Source of the DNA: Thermophilibacter provencensis
GTDB taxonomy: Bacteria; Actinomycetota; Coriobacteriia; Coriobacteriales; Atopobiaceae
Direction of reading: 5' to 3'
Assembly (NCBI RefSeq): GCF_030372065.1
Contig: NZ_JAUDEA010000002.1
Coordinates: 124,001-188,000, forward strand
DNA: 64,000 nt
Shown: positions 27,315-37,081 of the stretch, piece by piece
Position numbering within the stretch: position 1 is the stretch's first letter
Layout: each line of letters starts with the position of its first letter
Translations under genes and position numbers: made by a program
The notes under the pieces: generated by a model
Database searches by the model: none
Told to the model about the DNA's origin: nothing
Seen by the model: the letters and a program-made list of their open reading frames with translations, nothing else

Positions 27315-28400
27315 ATGTCGGTTCTAGGTTCGTATCGCCCGGAAGACGAGCAGGTAAACCCCTTCAACGCCGGGGAGCCCACGCTGCCGTGGGAAGAGCC
27401 CGAGCCCCTTGGGAGCGAGGAGCCCCCCGATGAGCACGACGCCTACGACGAGCCCGAGTACGTGGCCCACGGCGAGAAGGGCGGCACGCCCCACAAAGAC
27501 GAGGACAACTACCAGGCGCCCACGACGCGCGGTCACGACTACGACGCCCCGTCCATTGACGGCCACGCGGCGCCCGGACCAAAACGAAAGGCAGCAAGAC
27601 CGCCAAGAAGAACCGCGCGTCCCGGCGGGCAGGCGCCCGCGCCGCCCGAGGCAACGTCTGGCCAACGCGGCAGAAACCGTGGCTGCCTGATTGCCCTCAT
27701 CGTCGTTATCATTGCGTTCAGCGGGCTTGGGGGCGCCGTCGTGAGCTGCGTCTCCTCGCTGGGAGAGAGCGCCATCGATGGCGTGGGGGCCATCTTCGAG
27801 GACGATTCGGGCTACGACGACCTCGAGGACGACTCCGACTTCGACAACTACGAAATCGAGCCCGAGGAGTCCGAGGGGCAGGACGAGGCGGCTGCCGCGG
27901 CCGTTGAGGGGGCCCTTTCCTCCGCGCTCTCGTCGCCTGAGTCCGGCGCGCTCTACGAGCAGCTCGTCTCCTTCATGGACGACAAGCTCTATGAAATCGA
28001 CGGCTACACGACGAGCGAGCTCGGGATTGACGCGGGCACCTGGGCCACGTGGACCATCGAGAACACGTCCCTCTCGCTTGACGGCGCCTACACGTACGAC
28101 GACGGTACGGGCACGGTCTACGTGTGCGGGAGCGCCCCGGACGCAAACTCCTTCATGTGGGGGCTGAGCGACGCGTACTTTGAGTACCTCATCGACGAGG
28201 GCGTTGGCTACGGAGAGCCGCTCTCCGCCGAGCACGTTGCCTATGTCCAGGGCGTCTACGCTGACCTGCTGGAGAGCTACGAGCTCGGCGAGGGAGACGT
28301 CGTCTACTGCGGCATCGAGGTGACGCGCCAGGGCGACGAGTGGGTCGTTAGCGACGAGGCGCTCGCAGAGGCCTACGAGAGCATCTACTCGCTCTTCTAG
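27315..28400 (+). CDS. single-pass membrane protein of unknown function, acidic
   Basis: 361 aa, ATG 27315 with GAGGGGG upstream and a TATACT -10 box at 27278-27283. Residues 1-115 are low-complexity, Pro/Glu/Asp-rich then Arg/Pro-rich and probably disordered in the cytoplasm. One helix (CLIALIVVIIAFSGLGGAVVS) lies near 122-142. The outside part starts with a strongly acidic stretch (EDDSGYDDLEDDSDFDNYE) and continues into a folded domain of about 170 residues with many Tyr, Asp and Gly residues. I do not recognise the outer domain. The family B repeats follow the gene. Confidence 0.7.
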   Translation: MSVLGSYRPEDEQVNPFNAGEPTLPWEEPEPLGSEEPPDEHDAYDEPEYVAHGEKGGTPHKDEDNYQAPTTRGHDYDAPSIDGHAAPGPKRKAARPPRRTARPGGQAPAPPEATSGQRGRNRGCLIALIVVIIAFSGLGGAVVSCVSSLGESAIDGVGAIFEDDSGYDDLEDDSDFDNYEIEPEESEGQDEAAAAAVEGALSSALSSPESGALYEQLVSFMDDKLYEIDGYTTSELGIDAGTWATWTIENTSLSLDGAYTYDDGTGTVYVCGSAPDANSFMWGLSDAYFEYLIDEGVGYGEPLSAEHVAYVQGVYADLLESYELGEGDVVYCGIEVTRQGDEWVVSDEALAEAYESIYSLF

Positions 28401-28737
28401 GCGCGGCCCGGTCCTGCCGCAGGCGCGCGCACGAAAACGCCTAGTTTTGGGTTTTGGACGCCGTCGCGCTCTTCTCGATGCCGCTTGCGAGAAGAATCGG
28501 GTGGTTTTGGGCAACACTTTTGATATGGCTTCGAGAGCGGGCCTGACGAACCGAGACGGAACCTGCGGGTTCTTCTCGCCGTGTTGCGTTTTGCCTGGTT
28601 TTGGGCAACATCCTTGATGTCAAGAAGCTCTCTCCATCAAAGATTTTGCCCAAAACCCCTCCTTTGCCCATCGGCGCTCCAAACGGCGGGGCAAGGCGTA
28701 AAATGTCTCTCGGCTAGAACCAACGAGAGGGGAACCC
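28401..28737. repeat. gap with one and a half family B hairpins
   Basis: No gene is supported. A complete family B element has arms at 28597-28619 (GGTTTTGGGCAACATC...) and 28635-28657, matching at 21 of 23 positions. A lone left arm lies at 28503-28525. TTCTCG or CGAGAA occurs at about 28470, 28489 and 28572. TAAAAT at 28699-28704 is the likely -10 box of the next gene. Confidence 0.75.
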
Positions 28738-29901
28738 ATGGCAGCTGCACCCACCACCACGCACGTCGCACCCTTTGAGGACGCCCGCGGCAAGCTCGGC
28801 TTTGGCTGCATGCGCCTTCCCAAGCTCGAGGACGGCACCATCGACATGGCCACGTTCACACAGATGGTCGATGCCTTCCTGGACGCGGGCCTCAACTACT
28901 TTGACACGGCGCGCCCCTACCACTCCGGCGGCTCCGAGCCCGCGCTTGCCCAGGCGCTCACCTCGCGCCACGACCGCTCCGAGTTCCTGCTCGCGGACAA
29001 GCTCTCCCCCAACGGCTTTGAGCACCGCGAGGACATCCGCCCGCTCATCGAGGACCAGCTGCGCGCCTGCGGCGTGGACTACTTCGACTTCTACCTCATG
29101 CACTCCCAGGGCATGGGCAACTACGAGAAGTACCAGCGCGAGCACGCCTATGAGGAGGCCTTTGCCGCGCGCGACGCGGGGCTCGTCCGTCACGTGGGCT
29201 TCTCGTTCCACAGCAACGCGGCCTTCCTCGACCGCATCCTGACCGACCACCCGAACGTGGAGTTTGTCCAGCTGCAGGTCAACTACCTCGACTGGGAGAA
29301 CGGAGTCATCCAGAGCCGCGAGTGCTGCGAGGTTGCCGCCGCGCACGGCAAGCCCGTCATCGTGATGGAGCCCGTCAAGGGCGGGCGTCTGGTCAACCTG
29401 CCCGACGAGGCGCGTGAGGTCCTTGCCGCCGCGGGCCCCGGCTCGCCCGCGAGCTACGCGCTGCGCTTCGCGGCGGGGCTCCCCGGCGTGGAGATGGTGC
29501 TCTCGGGCATGGGCACCCCAGAGATGATCGCCGAGAACGTCGCGACCTTCTCGCCGCTCGTGCCGCTCTCCCCTGCCGAGCGAGACGCCGTTGCACGTGT
29601 GACGCAGATCCTGCGCGGTCAGAACACCATCGAGTGCACCGCCTGCCGCTACTGCGTGGACGGCTGCCCCAAGAAGATCAACATCCCCGACGTCTTCTCC
29701 TGCCTCAACGCCAAGCGCGCCTACGGCGAGAGCTCGGCCGAGTTCTACTACAAGTCCGTCCACACGGGCCACGGCCACGGACTTGCCTCCGAGTGCATCG
29801 GCTGCGGCGCCTGCGAGCGCGCGTGCCCGCAGCACCTGCCCATCCGCGAGCTGCTGCGCGAGGTTGCCGCCGAGTTTGAGACCGAGCAGCAGGACGCGTG
29901 A
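28738..29901 (+). CDS. aldo/keto reductase with C-terminal 2x[4Fe-4S] ferredoxin domain
   Basis: 387 aa. The barrel carries the aldo/keto reductase tetrad: Asp and Tyr in YFDTARPYHS, Lys in LLADKLSP and His in DFYLMHSQG. Phosphate-binding sequences fit an NADPH-dependent enzyme. After residue 295 come two cluster motifs, CTACRYCVDGCP near 299 and CIGCGACERACP near 352, the second typical of bacterial ferredoxins. This fusion is a known anaerobe-type family, suggesting electron exchange with ferredoxin or flavin partners. The start ATG 28738 has GAGAGGGG upstream. The substrate is unknown. A short inverted GTGAC/GTCAC follows the stop at about 29908, next to TTCTTCTCG. Confidence 0.9.
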   Translation: MAAAPTTTHVAPFEDARGKLGFGCMRLPKLEDGTIDMATFTQMVDAFLDAGLNYFDTARPYHSGGSEPALAQALTSRHDRSEFLLADKLSPNGFEHREDIRPLIEDQLRACGVDYFDFYLMHSQGMGNYEKYQREHAYEEAFAARDAGLVRHVGFSFHSNAAFLDRILTDHPNVEFVQLQVNYLDWENGVIQSRECCEVAAAHGKPVIVMEPVKGGRLVNLPDEAREVLAAAGPGSPASYALRFAAGLPGVEMVLSGMGTPEMIAENVATFSPLVPLSPAERDAVARVTQILRGQNTIECTACRYCVDGCPKKINIPDVFSCLNAKRAYGESSAEFYYKSVHTGHGHGLASECIGCGACERACPQHLPIRELLREVAAEFETEQQDA

Positions 29902-30002
29902 CGCGCGTGACAAATGGGTCACGTTCTTCTCGCGCGTGAATACGAGCGGGCTGAGCGGGGAACAAAAAAGTGTCTGAACAACCAGGAGACCCGGGAGGCC
30001 CG

Positions 30003-30983
30003 ATGGACGAGATGAACAACGAGAAGAGCATTGCCCCCGAGCTCAGCGGCAGCTTTCCGGCCCCCGGCATCTTTGAGGTGGGCGCCAACCATCACGAGCT
30101 GGTCCCCGCCGCCGACGGTCCCCTGCCCATAGAGGGCCGCCTTCGCAAGGCGCCGCTGCGCGTGCCCGAGAACTACGAGGAGTGCAGCGGGTTCACGCTC
30201 TTTGGACGGCGCATCCGCACGCTGCTCTACTCGACGGACGTCGCCGCCATCCGCAACTCCAACGCGGACGCCATCTTTGCCGTCTACCCCTTCACCGCGC
30301 AGCCCGCCATCACGGCGGCGCTGCTCACCGTTGCCGAGGCCCCGCTCTTTGTGGGCGTGGGGGGCGGCACCACCACGGGAAGGCGCGCGGCGGAGCTCGC
30401 CGCCGTCTCCGAGATGCAGGGCGCCGCGGGCGTTGTCCTCAACTCCCCCGCCACGGTCGAGATGGTCACCCAGGTGGTCTCCACCGTGGACATCCCCGTG
30501 GTGGCAACGATCACGCGCTTTGACAACGACGCCGCCGAGAAGGTCCAGGCCGGCGCGCGCATCATCAACGTCGCGGCCGGTCGGCGCACGCCCGAGGTCA
30601 TCGCCGAGCTGCGCACCGCCTTCCCCGCGCTGCCCATCATCGCAACGGGCGGCAAGGACGACGAGACCGCGGCCGCAACCATCGCTGCCGGGGCCAACGC
30701 GCTCATCTGGGCGCCGCCCAGCGTTGTTGAGCTGCAGCGCGACATGATGGTGCGCTACCGCGAGAAGGCGGAAGCCGCGGCAGAGGAGGCCGGCGAGGAG
30801 CGCCCCGTCGCCACCGTCGTCCCCGACATCACGGACATGCCCGTTGCCGACGTGCCCACCGGCGTTGTGGAGAGCGTGCCGCCCGAGGTCGAGAAGGCCG
30901 TGCAGATCGGCGAGGAGGACTTCGTGAGCCCGTACCGCGGCCGCCTGCCCCGCCTGCCGTTCTTCGGCCGCCGCGCGCGGTAG
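30003..30983 (+). CDS. TIM-barrel phosphate-binding-type protein, function unknown
   Basis: About 326 aa from ATG 30003 with GGGAGG four bases upstream; an in-frame GTG at 29970 is weaker. The core (about residues 70-265) alternates strands and helices as in class I aldolase/ThiG-like barrels: TDVAAIRNSNADAIFAVYPF, PLFVGVGGGTTTG, AGVVLNSPATVEM, VVATITRF, RIINVAAGRRTPEV, IIATGGKDDET and ANALIWAPPS. The glycine-rich turns near the ends of strands suggest phosphate binding. A charged C-terminal extension ends RLPRLPFFGRRAR. No pathway is evident, although it precedes the xanthine salvage gene on the same strand. Confidence 0.65.
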   Translation: MDEMNNEKSIAPELSGSFPAPGIFEVGANHHELVPAADGPLPIEGRLRKAPLRVPENYEECSGFTLFGRRIRTLLYSTDVAAIRNSNADAIFAVYPFTAQPAITAALLTVAEAPLFVGVGGGTTTGRRAAELAAVSEMQGAAGVVLNSPATVEMVTQVVSTVDIPVVATITRFDNDAAEKVQAGARIINVAAGRRTPEVIAELRTAFPALPIIATGGKDDETAAATIAAGANALIWAPPSVVELQRDMMVRYREKAEAAAEEAGEERPVATVVPDITDMPVADVPTGVVESVPPEVEKAVQIGEEDFVSPYRGRLPRLPFFGRRAR

Positions 30984-31139
30984 CGAGTGCGCGTCCTTCT
31001 CGGCACCTGAGCCCCCAGAGCCATCAAAGACCCTCCCAAGCCCAAAGAAGACGAAGGAAGTTTTCAGGCGAGCGGTACAGAATGCGCTCCGAGCATGCAT
31101 AATGGGGGGAAATACTTCCACGACGCGAGAGGGGCACGC

Positions 31140-31718
31140 ATGCAGGAGCTTGAGGACCGCATCCGCAGGGACGGAATCGTTCGCGAGGGCAATGTCCTCA
31201 AGGTCGACAACTTCCTCAATCACCAGTGCGACGTGGCACTCTACGACCACATGGGCGCCGAGTGGGCGCGCCTCTTTGCGGGCAGGCGCATCGACAAGAT
31301 CCTCACCATCGAGGCCTCCGGCATTGGCATCGCATGCGTAGCTGCCACGCACTTTGGCGGTGTGCCCGTGGTCTTTGCCCGCAAGACCGAGTCCAAGAAC
31401 ATGGACGGCGACCAGTACCGCACCAACATCACGAGCTACACCAAGGGTCGCGAGTACCAGGTCATCGTGGCCAAGCGCTTCCTCACGCCCGGCGAGCACG
31501 TGCTCATCATCGACGACTTCATGGCCATGGGCTGCGCGATGAACGGCCTCTTGGAGATCTGCGAGGAGGCCGGCGTGATCGTCGAGGGCATCGGCATCGC
31601 CATCGAGAAGGGCTTCCAGCCCGGCGGCTCCAGTCTGCGCGAGCGCGGCTACCAGGTTGAGTCGCTCGCCGTCGTGAAGTCGATGGACGCCGAGACGGGC
31701 CAGATCGAGTTCGCGTAG
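31140..31718 (+). CDS. xpt: xanthine phosphoribosyltransferase
   Basis: 192 aa, the usual length for Xpt. Converts xanthine and PRPP to XMP in purine salvage. N-terminal features are [15 protein letters not shown] and [15 protein letters not shown]; the PRPP-binding loop is [16 protein letters not shown]; and the C-terminal motif is [14 protein letters not shown]. The start ATG 31140 has GAGAGGGG six bases upstream. Unlike many Firmicutes xpt genes, I see no purine riboswitch in the leader. A possible TACAGA/CATAAT promoter pair lies about 45 bases upstream. A family A hairpin directly follows and probably terminates the transcript. Confidence 0.93.
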   Translation: MQELEDRIRRDGIVREGNVLKVDNFLNHQCDVALYDHMGAEWARLFAGRRIDKILTIEASGIGIACVAATHFGGVPVVFARKTESKNMDGDQYRTNITSYTKGREYQVIVAKRFLTPGEHVLIIDDFMAMGCAMNGLLEICEEAGVIVEGIGIAIEKGFQPGGSSLRERGYQVESLAVVKSMDAETGQIEFA

Positions 31719-31740
31719 GCTCTGCGCCATCTCGTCCTGC

Positions 31741-31795
31741 TGAGCCCTCCCAAACCCACGTTCTTCTCGTTGAAACGCAGGTTTGGGAGGGCTCA
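31741..31795. repeat. intergenic hairpin, family A
   Basis: TGAGCCCTCCCAAACC (31741-31756) pairs with GGTTTGGGAGGGCTCA (31780-31795), and CACGTT pairs with AACGCA further in with one mismatch. The loop contains TTCTTCTCG. Position and strength suit a terminator for xpt, although no T-run follows. Confidence 0.8.
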
Positions 31796-31828
31796 ACTAT
31801 CTTGACGTCCCCGTTCCCATATTTTCTA

Positions 31829-31890
31829 TTGACATATGAACACATGCTCATATAATCAATCTCAGATAACACATGAGCATGTGCTCATAC
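31829..31890 (+). promoter_or_regulatory. arsR promoter with two repressor dyads
   Basis: TTGACA (31829-31834) and TATAAT (31851-31856) are 16 bases apart, the best consensus promoter in the window. An imperfect dyad, ATATGAACACATGCTCATAT (31834-31853), covers the spacer. A second, ACATGAGCATGTGCTCATAC (31871-31890), lies downstream of the start of transcription. Both match the ATATGA(A/G)CA half-site pattern of ArsR/SmtB repressors. Confidence 0.88.
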
Positions 31891-31907
31891 GTTCAGAAAG
31901 GAGCACC

Positions 31908-32231
31908 ATGGCTGACGGGCTCGCCATCGGGGAGAAACCCGACGAGATGCCGGACGAGGAGCTGCTCTACGACCTTGCGGACCTCTTCAAGGTCTTCAGC
32001 GACACCACGCGCATCAAGATCCTCTTTGCCCTCATGGGCCGCGAGCTCTGCGTGGCGGACATCGCTGAGCAGACCGGCACCACCCAGAGCGCCGTCTCCC
32101 ACCAGCTGCGCACGCTCAAGCAGTCGCACCTGGTGAAGTTTCAGCGCGACGGTCGCAACGTGGTCTACTCGCTTGCCGACGACCACGTCTACACGATGCT
32201 CAACCAGGGCCTCTCCCACATCTGCGAGTGA
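31908..32231 (+). CDS. ArsR/SmtB-family metal-sensing repressor
   Basis: 107 aa, ATG 31908 with AAAGGAG upstream. Winged-helix motifs: FKVFSDTTRIKILFAL, ELCVADIAEQTGTTQSAVSHQLRTL and VKFQRDGRNVVYSLADDHV. The last helix holds D-x-H-x10-H-x2-E (Asp and His in ADDHV, His and Glu in SHICE), the alpha-5 zinc/cobalt site of SmtB and CzrA. The alpha-3 CadC-type site keeps only one Cys (ELCVADI). It should release its two operators when zinc or a similar ion binds, inducing the HMA protein and ATPase downstream. Confidence 0.92.
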   Translation: MADGLAIGEKPDEMPDEELLYDLADLFKVFSDTTRIKILFALMGRELCVADIAEQTGTTQSAVSHQLRTLKQSHLVKFQRDGRNVVYSLADDHVYTMLNQGLSHICE

Positions 32232-32272
32232 TGAAAGGTGACCGATACGTTTCATCAGCGAAAGGACTCACG

Positions 32273-32491
32273 ATGAGAAAGTCATTCAAGCTCGACGAGA
32301 TCGACTGCGCCAACTGCGCCCGCAAGCTTCAGGACGAGCTCGCGTCGATTGACGGCGTGGACGCGGTGTCCGTTAACTTCCTGACGCAAAAGCTCACGCT
32401 CACGGCCGCCGACGACCGCTTTGACGACGTGCTCCAGCGCGTCGTTGCCCGCACGGCCCAAATCGAACCCGACTGCGACATCGTCTGCTAA
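32273..32491 (+). CDS. heavy-metal-associated (HMA) domain protein
   Basis: 72 aa, ATG 32273 with AAAGGA upstream. A free-standing metal-binding domain with the CxxC motif in IDCANCARKLQDEL near residue 11, and the ferredoxin-like fold pattern GVDAVSVNFLTQKLTL. It probably delivers metal to, or regulates, the ATPase encoded next, which lacks its own N-terminal HMA domain. It has a second Cys pair at the extreme C-terminus (PDCDIVC), possibly an extra binding site. The stop codon overlaps the first bases of a long inverted repeat. Confidence 0.9.
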   Translation: MRKSFKLDEIDCANCARKLQDELASIDGVDAVSVNFLTQKLTLTAADDRFDDVLQRVVARTAQIEPDCDIVC

Positions 32492-32609
32492 TTGGGGACG
32501 TGTTTTTTTGCTCAGAGTTTTTGGGACAGGTTACGGGCGCGCGGCGGAGCGTGCACCAGGTAGCCAAAACCTGTCCCAAATTCTCTGAGAGAAAAAACAC
32601 GTCCCAATT
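32490..32609. repeat. 120-bp inverted repeat (REP-like) within the metal operon
   Basis: The left arm begins AATTGGGGACGTGTTTTTTT and continues through CAGAG and GGGACAGGTT to 32532. The right arm (about 32568-32609) reads AACCTGTCCC, CTCTGAG and ends CACGTCCCAATT. The arms match with a few differences and enclose about 35 bases. It sits between the HMA gene and the ATPase gene and would form a strong hairpin in their shared mRNA. Confidence 0.9.
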
Positions 32610-32636
32610 TGACAGCCAACATCGAGGGAGCACGTT

Positions 32637-34544
<1,908 letters not shown>

Positions 34545-34549
34545 ATTGG

Positions 34550-34582
34550 TGTAAATAGGGGACGTGTTTTCCCCTATTTACA
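34550..34582. terminator. bidirectional hairpin at converging stops
   Basis: TGTAAATAGGGG (34550-34561) is perfectly inverted at CCCCTATTTACA (34571-34582). The loop ACGTGTTTT makes GGGGACGTGTTTT, the same core as the inverted repeat at 32490-32609. The right arm contains the nagZ stop codon. It likely terminates both converging transcripts. Confidence 0.8.
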
Positions 34583-35831
34583 GACGTTCGAACTTGGTTT
34601 TGACGATGCGGCGGACGGACTCGTCGATGCGCTCCTCGGTAAGCTCACCGGAGGCGACGGCGTCAAGCACGCCCTGGTAGGCGGCCTGAAGGTCCGCGGG
34701 CATGAGCACGATGTCGACGCCCGCCTTAAGCGGCTCCACACCGAGGCGCTCAGCGGGCAGCGAATCCGTGGCGGCACCCATGCCCATCGAGTCGGTGATG
34801 ATGAGGCCCTGGAAGCCGAGGTCGTTTCTGAGCAGGTCGGTCACAATCTCGCTGGACATTGAGGCGGGGTCGTTATCGCCCGTGATATTGGGCACGGAGA
34901 GGTGACCGACCATCACGAACGGCACGTCCTCCTCGATGGCCGCCTCAAACGGGCGCAGCTCCTCGGCGCGAATCTCGTCGAGGGTCTTCTCGGAGTAGAT
35001 GCGACCGTCGTGCGAGTCGCCCGCCGCGCCGCCAATGCCCGGGAAGTGCTTGGCCGAGCAGAGCACACCCCCGTCGGCAAAGCCGCGAACCTGCGCCGCC
35101 ACCATGGGGGCCACCACGTCCGCCGTGGCGCCAAAGGAGCGCCTGCCCATCGTTCCGTTGGGGTTGTTGGCAATGTCCGCGTCCGGCGCAAAGTCAACGT
35201 TGAAGCCAAGGTACTCGAGGTAGGTGCCAATGTGCTTGGCCACCTCGTAGGCGTACTCGGTGTCGCCGGTGGCACCCACGTCGCACATGTCGCCGACGTT
35301 GTCCACGCCAAAGCCGGGGTTGCCGCCCACGCGCGAGACGGTGCCGCCCTCCTCGTCCACGCAGAGGAACATCGGCAGGCCGCTGATCTCCTCGCCGTAG
35401 CGCATCGTGTTGGAGAGCATCTCGCGCGTCTGGTCGGTGTCCAGGAGGTTGGCGGCAAAGTAGCAGATGCCGCCCACCGGCATCTGCTCGAGTGCGGTAC
35501 GGGTGGCGTCACCCGCGGCGGTCTGAACGCTCACGCCGGTCACGGCCTCGGGGCGCACGATGAAGAGCTGCGCCACCTTCTGCTCGAGCGTCATGGACGC
35601 GACCTTCTCGTCAACCTCGGAGACGGGGGCCTCAGGGTCGGGCTGCAGCGCGCCATCGGGCTCGGCGGAGGGCGTATCCTCGGGCTCGGTCGAGGGAACG
35701 TCGCTCACGACGCCCTGATTGCTCTGCTCAGCGGGCGCCTTCTCCTGCGAGCAGCCCGCAAGGGCGAGGGCGGCGAGCGCCCCGGCGGAGATCACTGCGT
35801 CACGCCTGGTCATTGAAGCGTTTCTCAGCAT
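34578..35831 (-). CDS. nagZ: GH3 beta-N-acetylhexosaminidase, Tat-type lipoprotein
   Basis: 417 aa. The N-terminus has MTRRDAVISAGALAALALAGC: a twin-arginine-like start, a hydrophobic stretch and a lipobox Cys, so the enzyme is probably tethered outside the membrane. A Glu/Pro/Ser-rich linker runs to residue 75. The catalytic GH3 domain has CVDEEGGTVSR, NVDFAPDADI, AKHFPGIGGAAGDSHDG with the catalytic Asp-His dyad, and IITDSMGMGA with the nucleophile Asp. It would remove N-acetylglucosamine from peptidoglycan fragments during wall recycling. It follows ddl by 17 bases in one operon. Gram-positive NagZ proteins are often secreted, as here. Confidence 0.9.
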   Translation of the reverse strand: MLRNASMTRRDAVISAGALAALALAGCSQEKAPAEQSNQGVVSDVPSTEPEDTPSAEPDGALQPDPEAPVSEVDEKVASMTLEQKVAQLFIVRPEAVTGVSVQTAAGDATRTALEQMPVGGICYFAANLLDTDQTREMLSNTMRYGEEISGLPMFLCVDEEGGTVSRVGGNPGFGVDNVGDMCDVGATGDTEYAYEVAKHIGTYLEYLGFNVDFAPDADIANNPNGTMGRRSFGATADVVAPMVAAQVRGFADGGVLCSAKHFPGIGGAAGDSHDGRIYSEKTLDEIRAEELRPFEAAIEEDVPFVMVGHLSVPNITGDNDPASMSSEIVTDLLRNDLGFQGLIITDSMGMGAATDSLPAERLGVEPLKAGVDIVLMPADLQAAYQGVLDAVASGELTEERIDESVRRIVKTKFERL

Positions 35832-35848
35832 GTCTTCTCCCCTCTCCC

Positions 35849-36898
35849 CTACGCGCGGGAAAGTCGGTCGGCGATGAGCCCCGCAAGCACGTCGCCGAGC
35901 TCGTGGCCGGCAACGCTCATCATCTGGGGGAAGCGCGAGTAGTACGTGAGTCCGGGCATGGAGTTAACCTCGTTGAAGACAACCTCCCCCTCAGGCGTCA
36001 CGAAGAGGTCCACGCGCGCCAGGCCCTCGCAGCCAAGGGCCTCGTAGACGGCGGTCCCGGCCGCACGAACGCGGGCGAGAAGATCCTCGGAGAGCTCGGA
36101 GGGGCAGCGGAGCTGCGTGTTGGCGCCCGGGTCGTCCTCAAGGTGAATGCGGAAGAAGCCGTTGCCCGAGACCACGATCTCGTCGACCTCGCCCATGCGC
36201 GTTCCGCGCACCGCGTCGCCCGTGATGGCGCAGCCCACCTCAACGCCCGTGATGGCCTCCTCAACGGCGACCTTCTCGTCAAGGGCAAAGGCGACGTCAA
36301 GGGCGGCCGCGTAGGCAGCGGCATCCTCCGCGCGGGACACGCCGATCGAGGAGCCGCCACGCGCGGGCTTCACAAAGACGGGGAAGCCGCCGCAGGCGCT
36401 GACGGCCGCCTCGCGGGCCTCCGCCGTGCAGCCGCGCCTGAGCACCTCGCAGCGCGGGGAGCGCACGCCCGCCGCGGCGGCGATGCGGTGCGCGGCGTCC
36501 TTGTCCATGCAGACAGCACTCGCCATGACTCCGCAGCCCACGTACGGCACGCCGGCAACCTCGAGCGCGCCCTGCAGCGTGCCGTCCTCGCCGCCCTGAC
36601 CGTGCAGAACGGGGAAGGCAATGTCAACCGAAAGTGGACGAAGCTCGCCCTTCTCTCCCGCCACGGCAAGGCCGCGACCGGGGAGAACGACCACCGGGGA
36701 GAGGGTGGCGTCGGCCTCCCAGCCGCCCTCCGTCACGTTGGTGCCAGAGGGGCACAGGACCCAGCGCCCTTCTCGCGTGATGCCAATGAGCACGAGGTCA
36801 AAGCGGTCGTTCAGAGCATTGATGACGTTATCGGCGGACGTGCACGAGATGTCGTGCTCCGTGGAGATGCCGCCAAAGAGAAGCGCAACGCGCGTCAT
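35849..36898 (-). CDS. ddl: D-alanine--D-alanine (or D-Ala--D-X) ligase
   Basis: 349 aa, ATG 36898 (MTRVALLFGGISTEHDIS) with AAAGGA upstream. ATP-grasp ligase making the terminal dipeptide of peptidoglycan precursors. Motifs include FPVLHGQGGEDGTLQG, FVKPARGGSSIGVS, LARVDLFV and NEVNSMPGLTYYSRFP. The omega-loop reads GNGFFRIHLEDDPG, with His at about residue 250. This resembles the FRIHQE loop of VanA-type D-Ala--D-lactate ligases, as I recall it, more than the Lys-Tyr of ordinary Ddl. No vanH, vanX, vanR or vanS gene adjoins, so this looks like the housekeeping ligase with an unusual loop. First gene of the ddl-nagZ operon. Confidence 0.88.
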   Translation of the reverse strand: MTRVALLFGGISTEHDISCTSADNVINALNDRFDLVLIGITREGRWVLCPSGTNVTEGGWEADATLSPVVVLPGRGLAVAGEKGELRPLSVDIAFPVLHGQGGEDGTLQGALEVAGVPYVGCGVMASAVCMDKDAAHRIAAAAGVRSPRCEVLRRGCTAEAREAAVSACGGFPVFVKPARGGSSIGVSRAEDAAAYAAALDVAFALDEKVAVEEAITGVEVGCAITGDAVRGTRMGEVDEIVVSGNGFFRIHLEDDPGANTQLRCPSELSEDLLARVRAAGTAVYEALGCEGLARVDLFVTPEGEVVFNEVNSMPGLTYYSRFPQMMSVAGHELGDVLAGLIADRLSRA

Positions 36899-36978
36899 GG
36901 GGTTCCTTTCGACTTCAGACAGTGCCGACCCATTATACTGACGGGCCCTGGCAACGCCTCGCGCGAGCCAGCTCTCCA

Positions 36979-37081
36979 GGGTATGCGCACAGTTAAAAGT
37001 TTTTCTCGCCACGCCAGCGAGAAGAACCGCAGGTCAGAACCGTGCGCAGCTAGCATCAGACTTGCAACTGTGTACACACCC
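36979..37081. repeat. intergenic inverted repeat, family F
   Basis: GGGTATGCGCACAGTT (36979-36994) pairs with AACTGTGTACACACCC (37066-37081) at 13 of 16 positions. Inside lie TTTTTCTCGCC, GCGAGAAGAA and AACCGCAGGTCA, the last shared with the copy at 40952-41057. It lies between the ddl promoter region and the end of the phosphatase gene, touching its stop codon. Confidence 0.75.

Noticed and set aside
30984-31139. Purine riboswitch before xpt
   Set aside because: The leader lacks the conserved three-way junction sequences of purine riboswitches and is GC-rich with an ordinary promoter-like region.
35849-36898. Acquired vancomycin-resistance cluster
   Set aside because: Only a ligase with a VanA-like loop is present. 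There is no dehydrogenase, D,D-dipeptidase or VanRS pair nearby, and codon use looks native.
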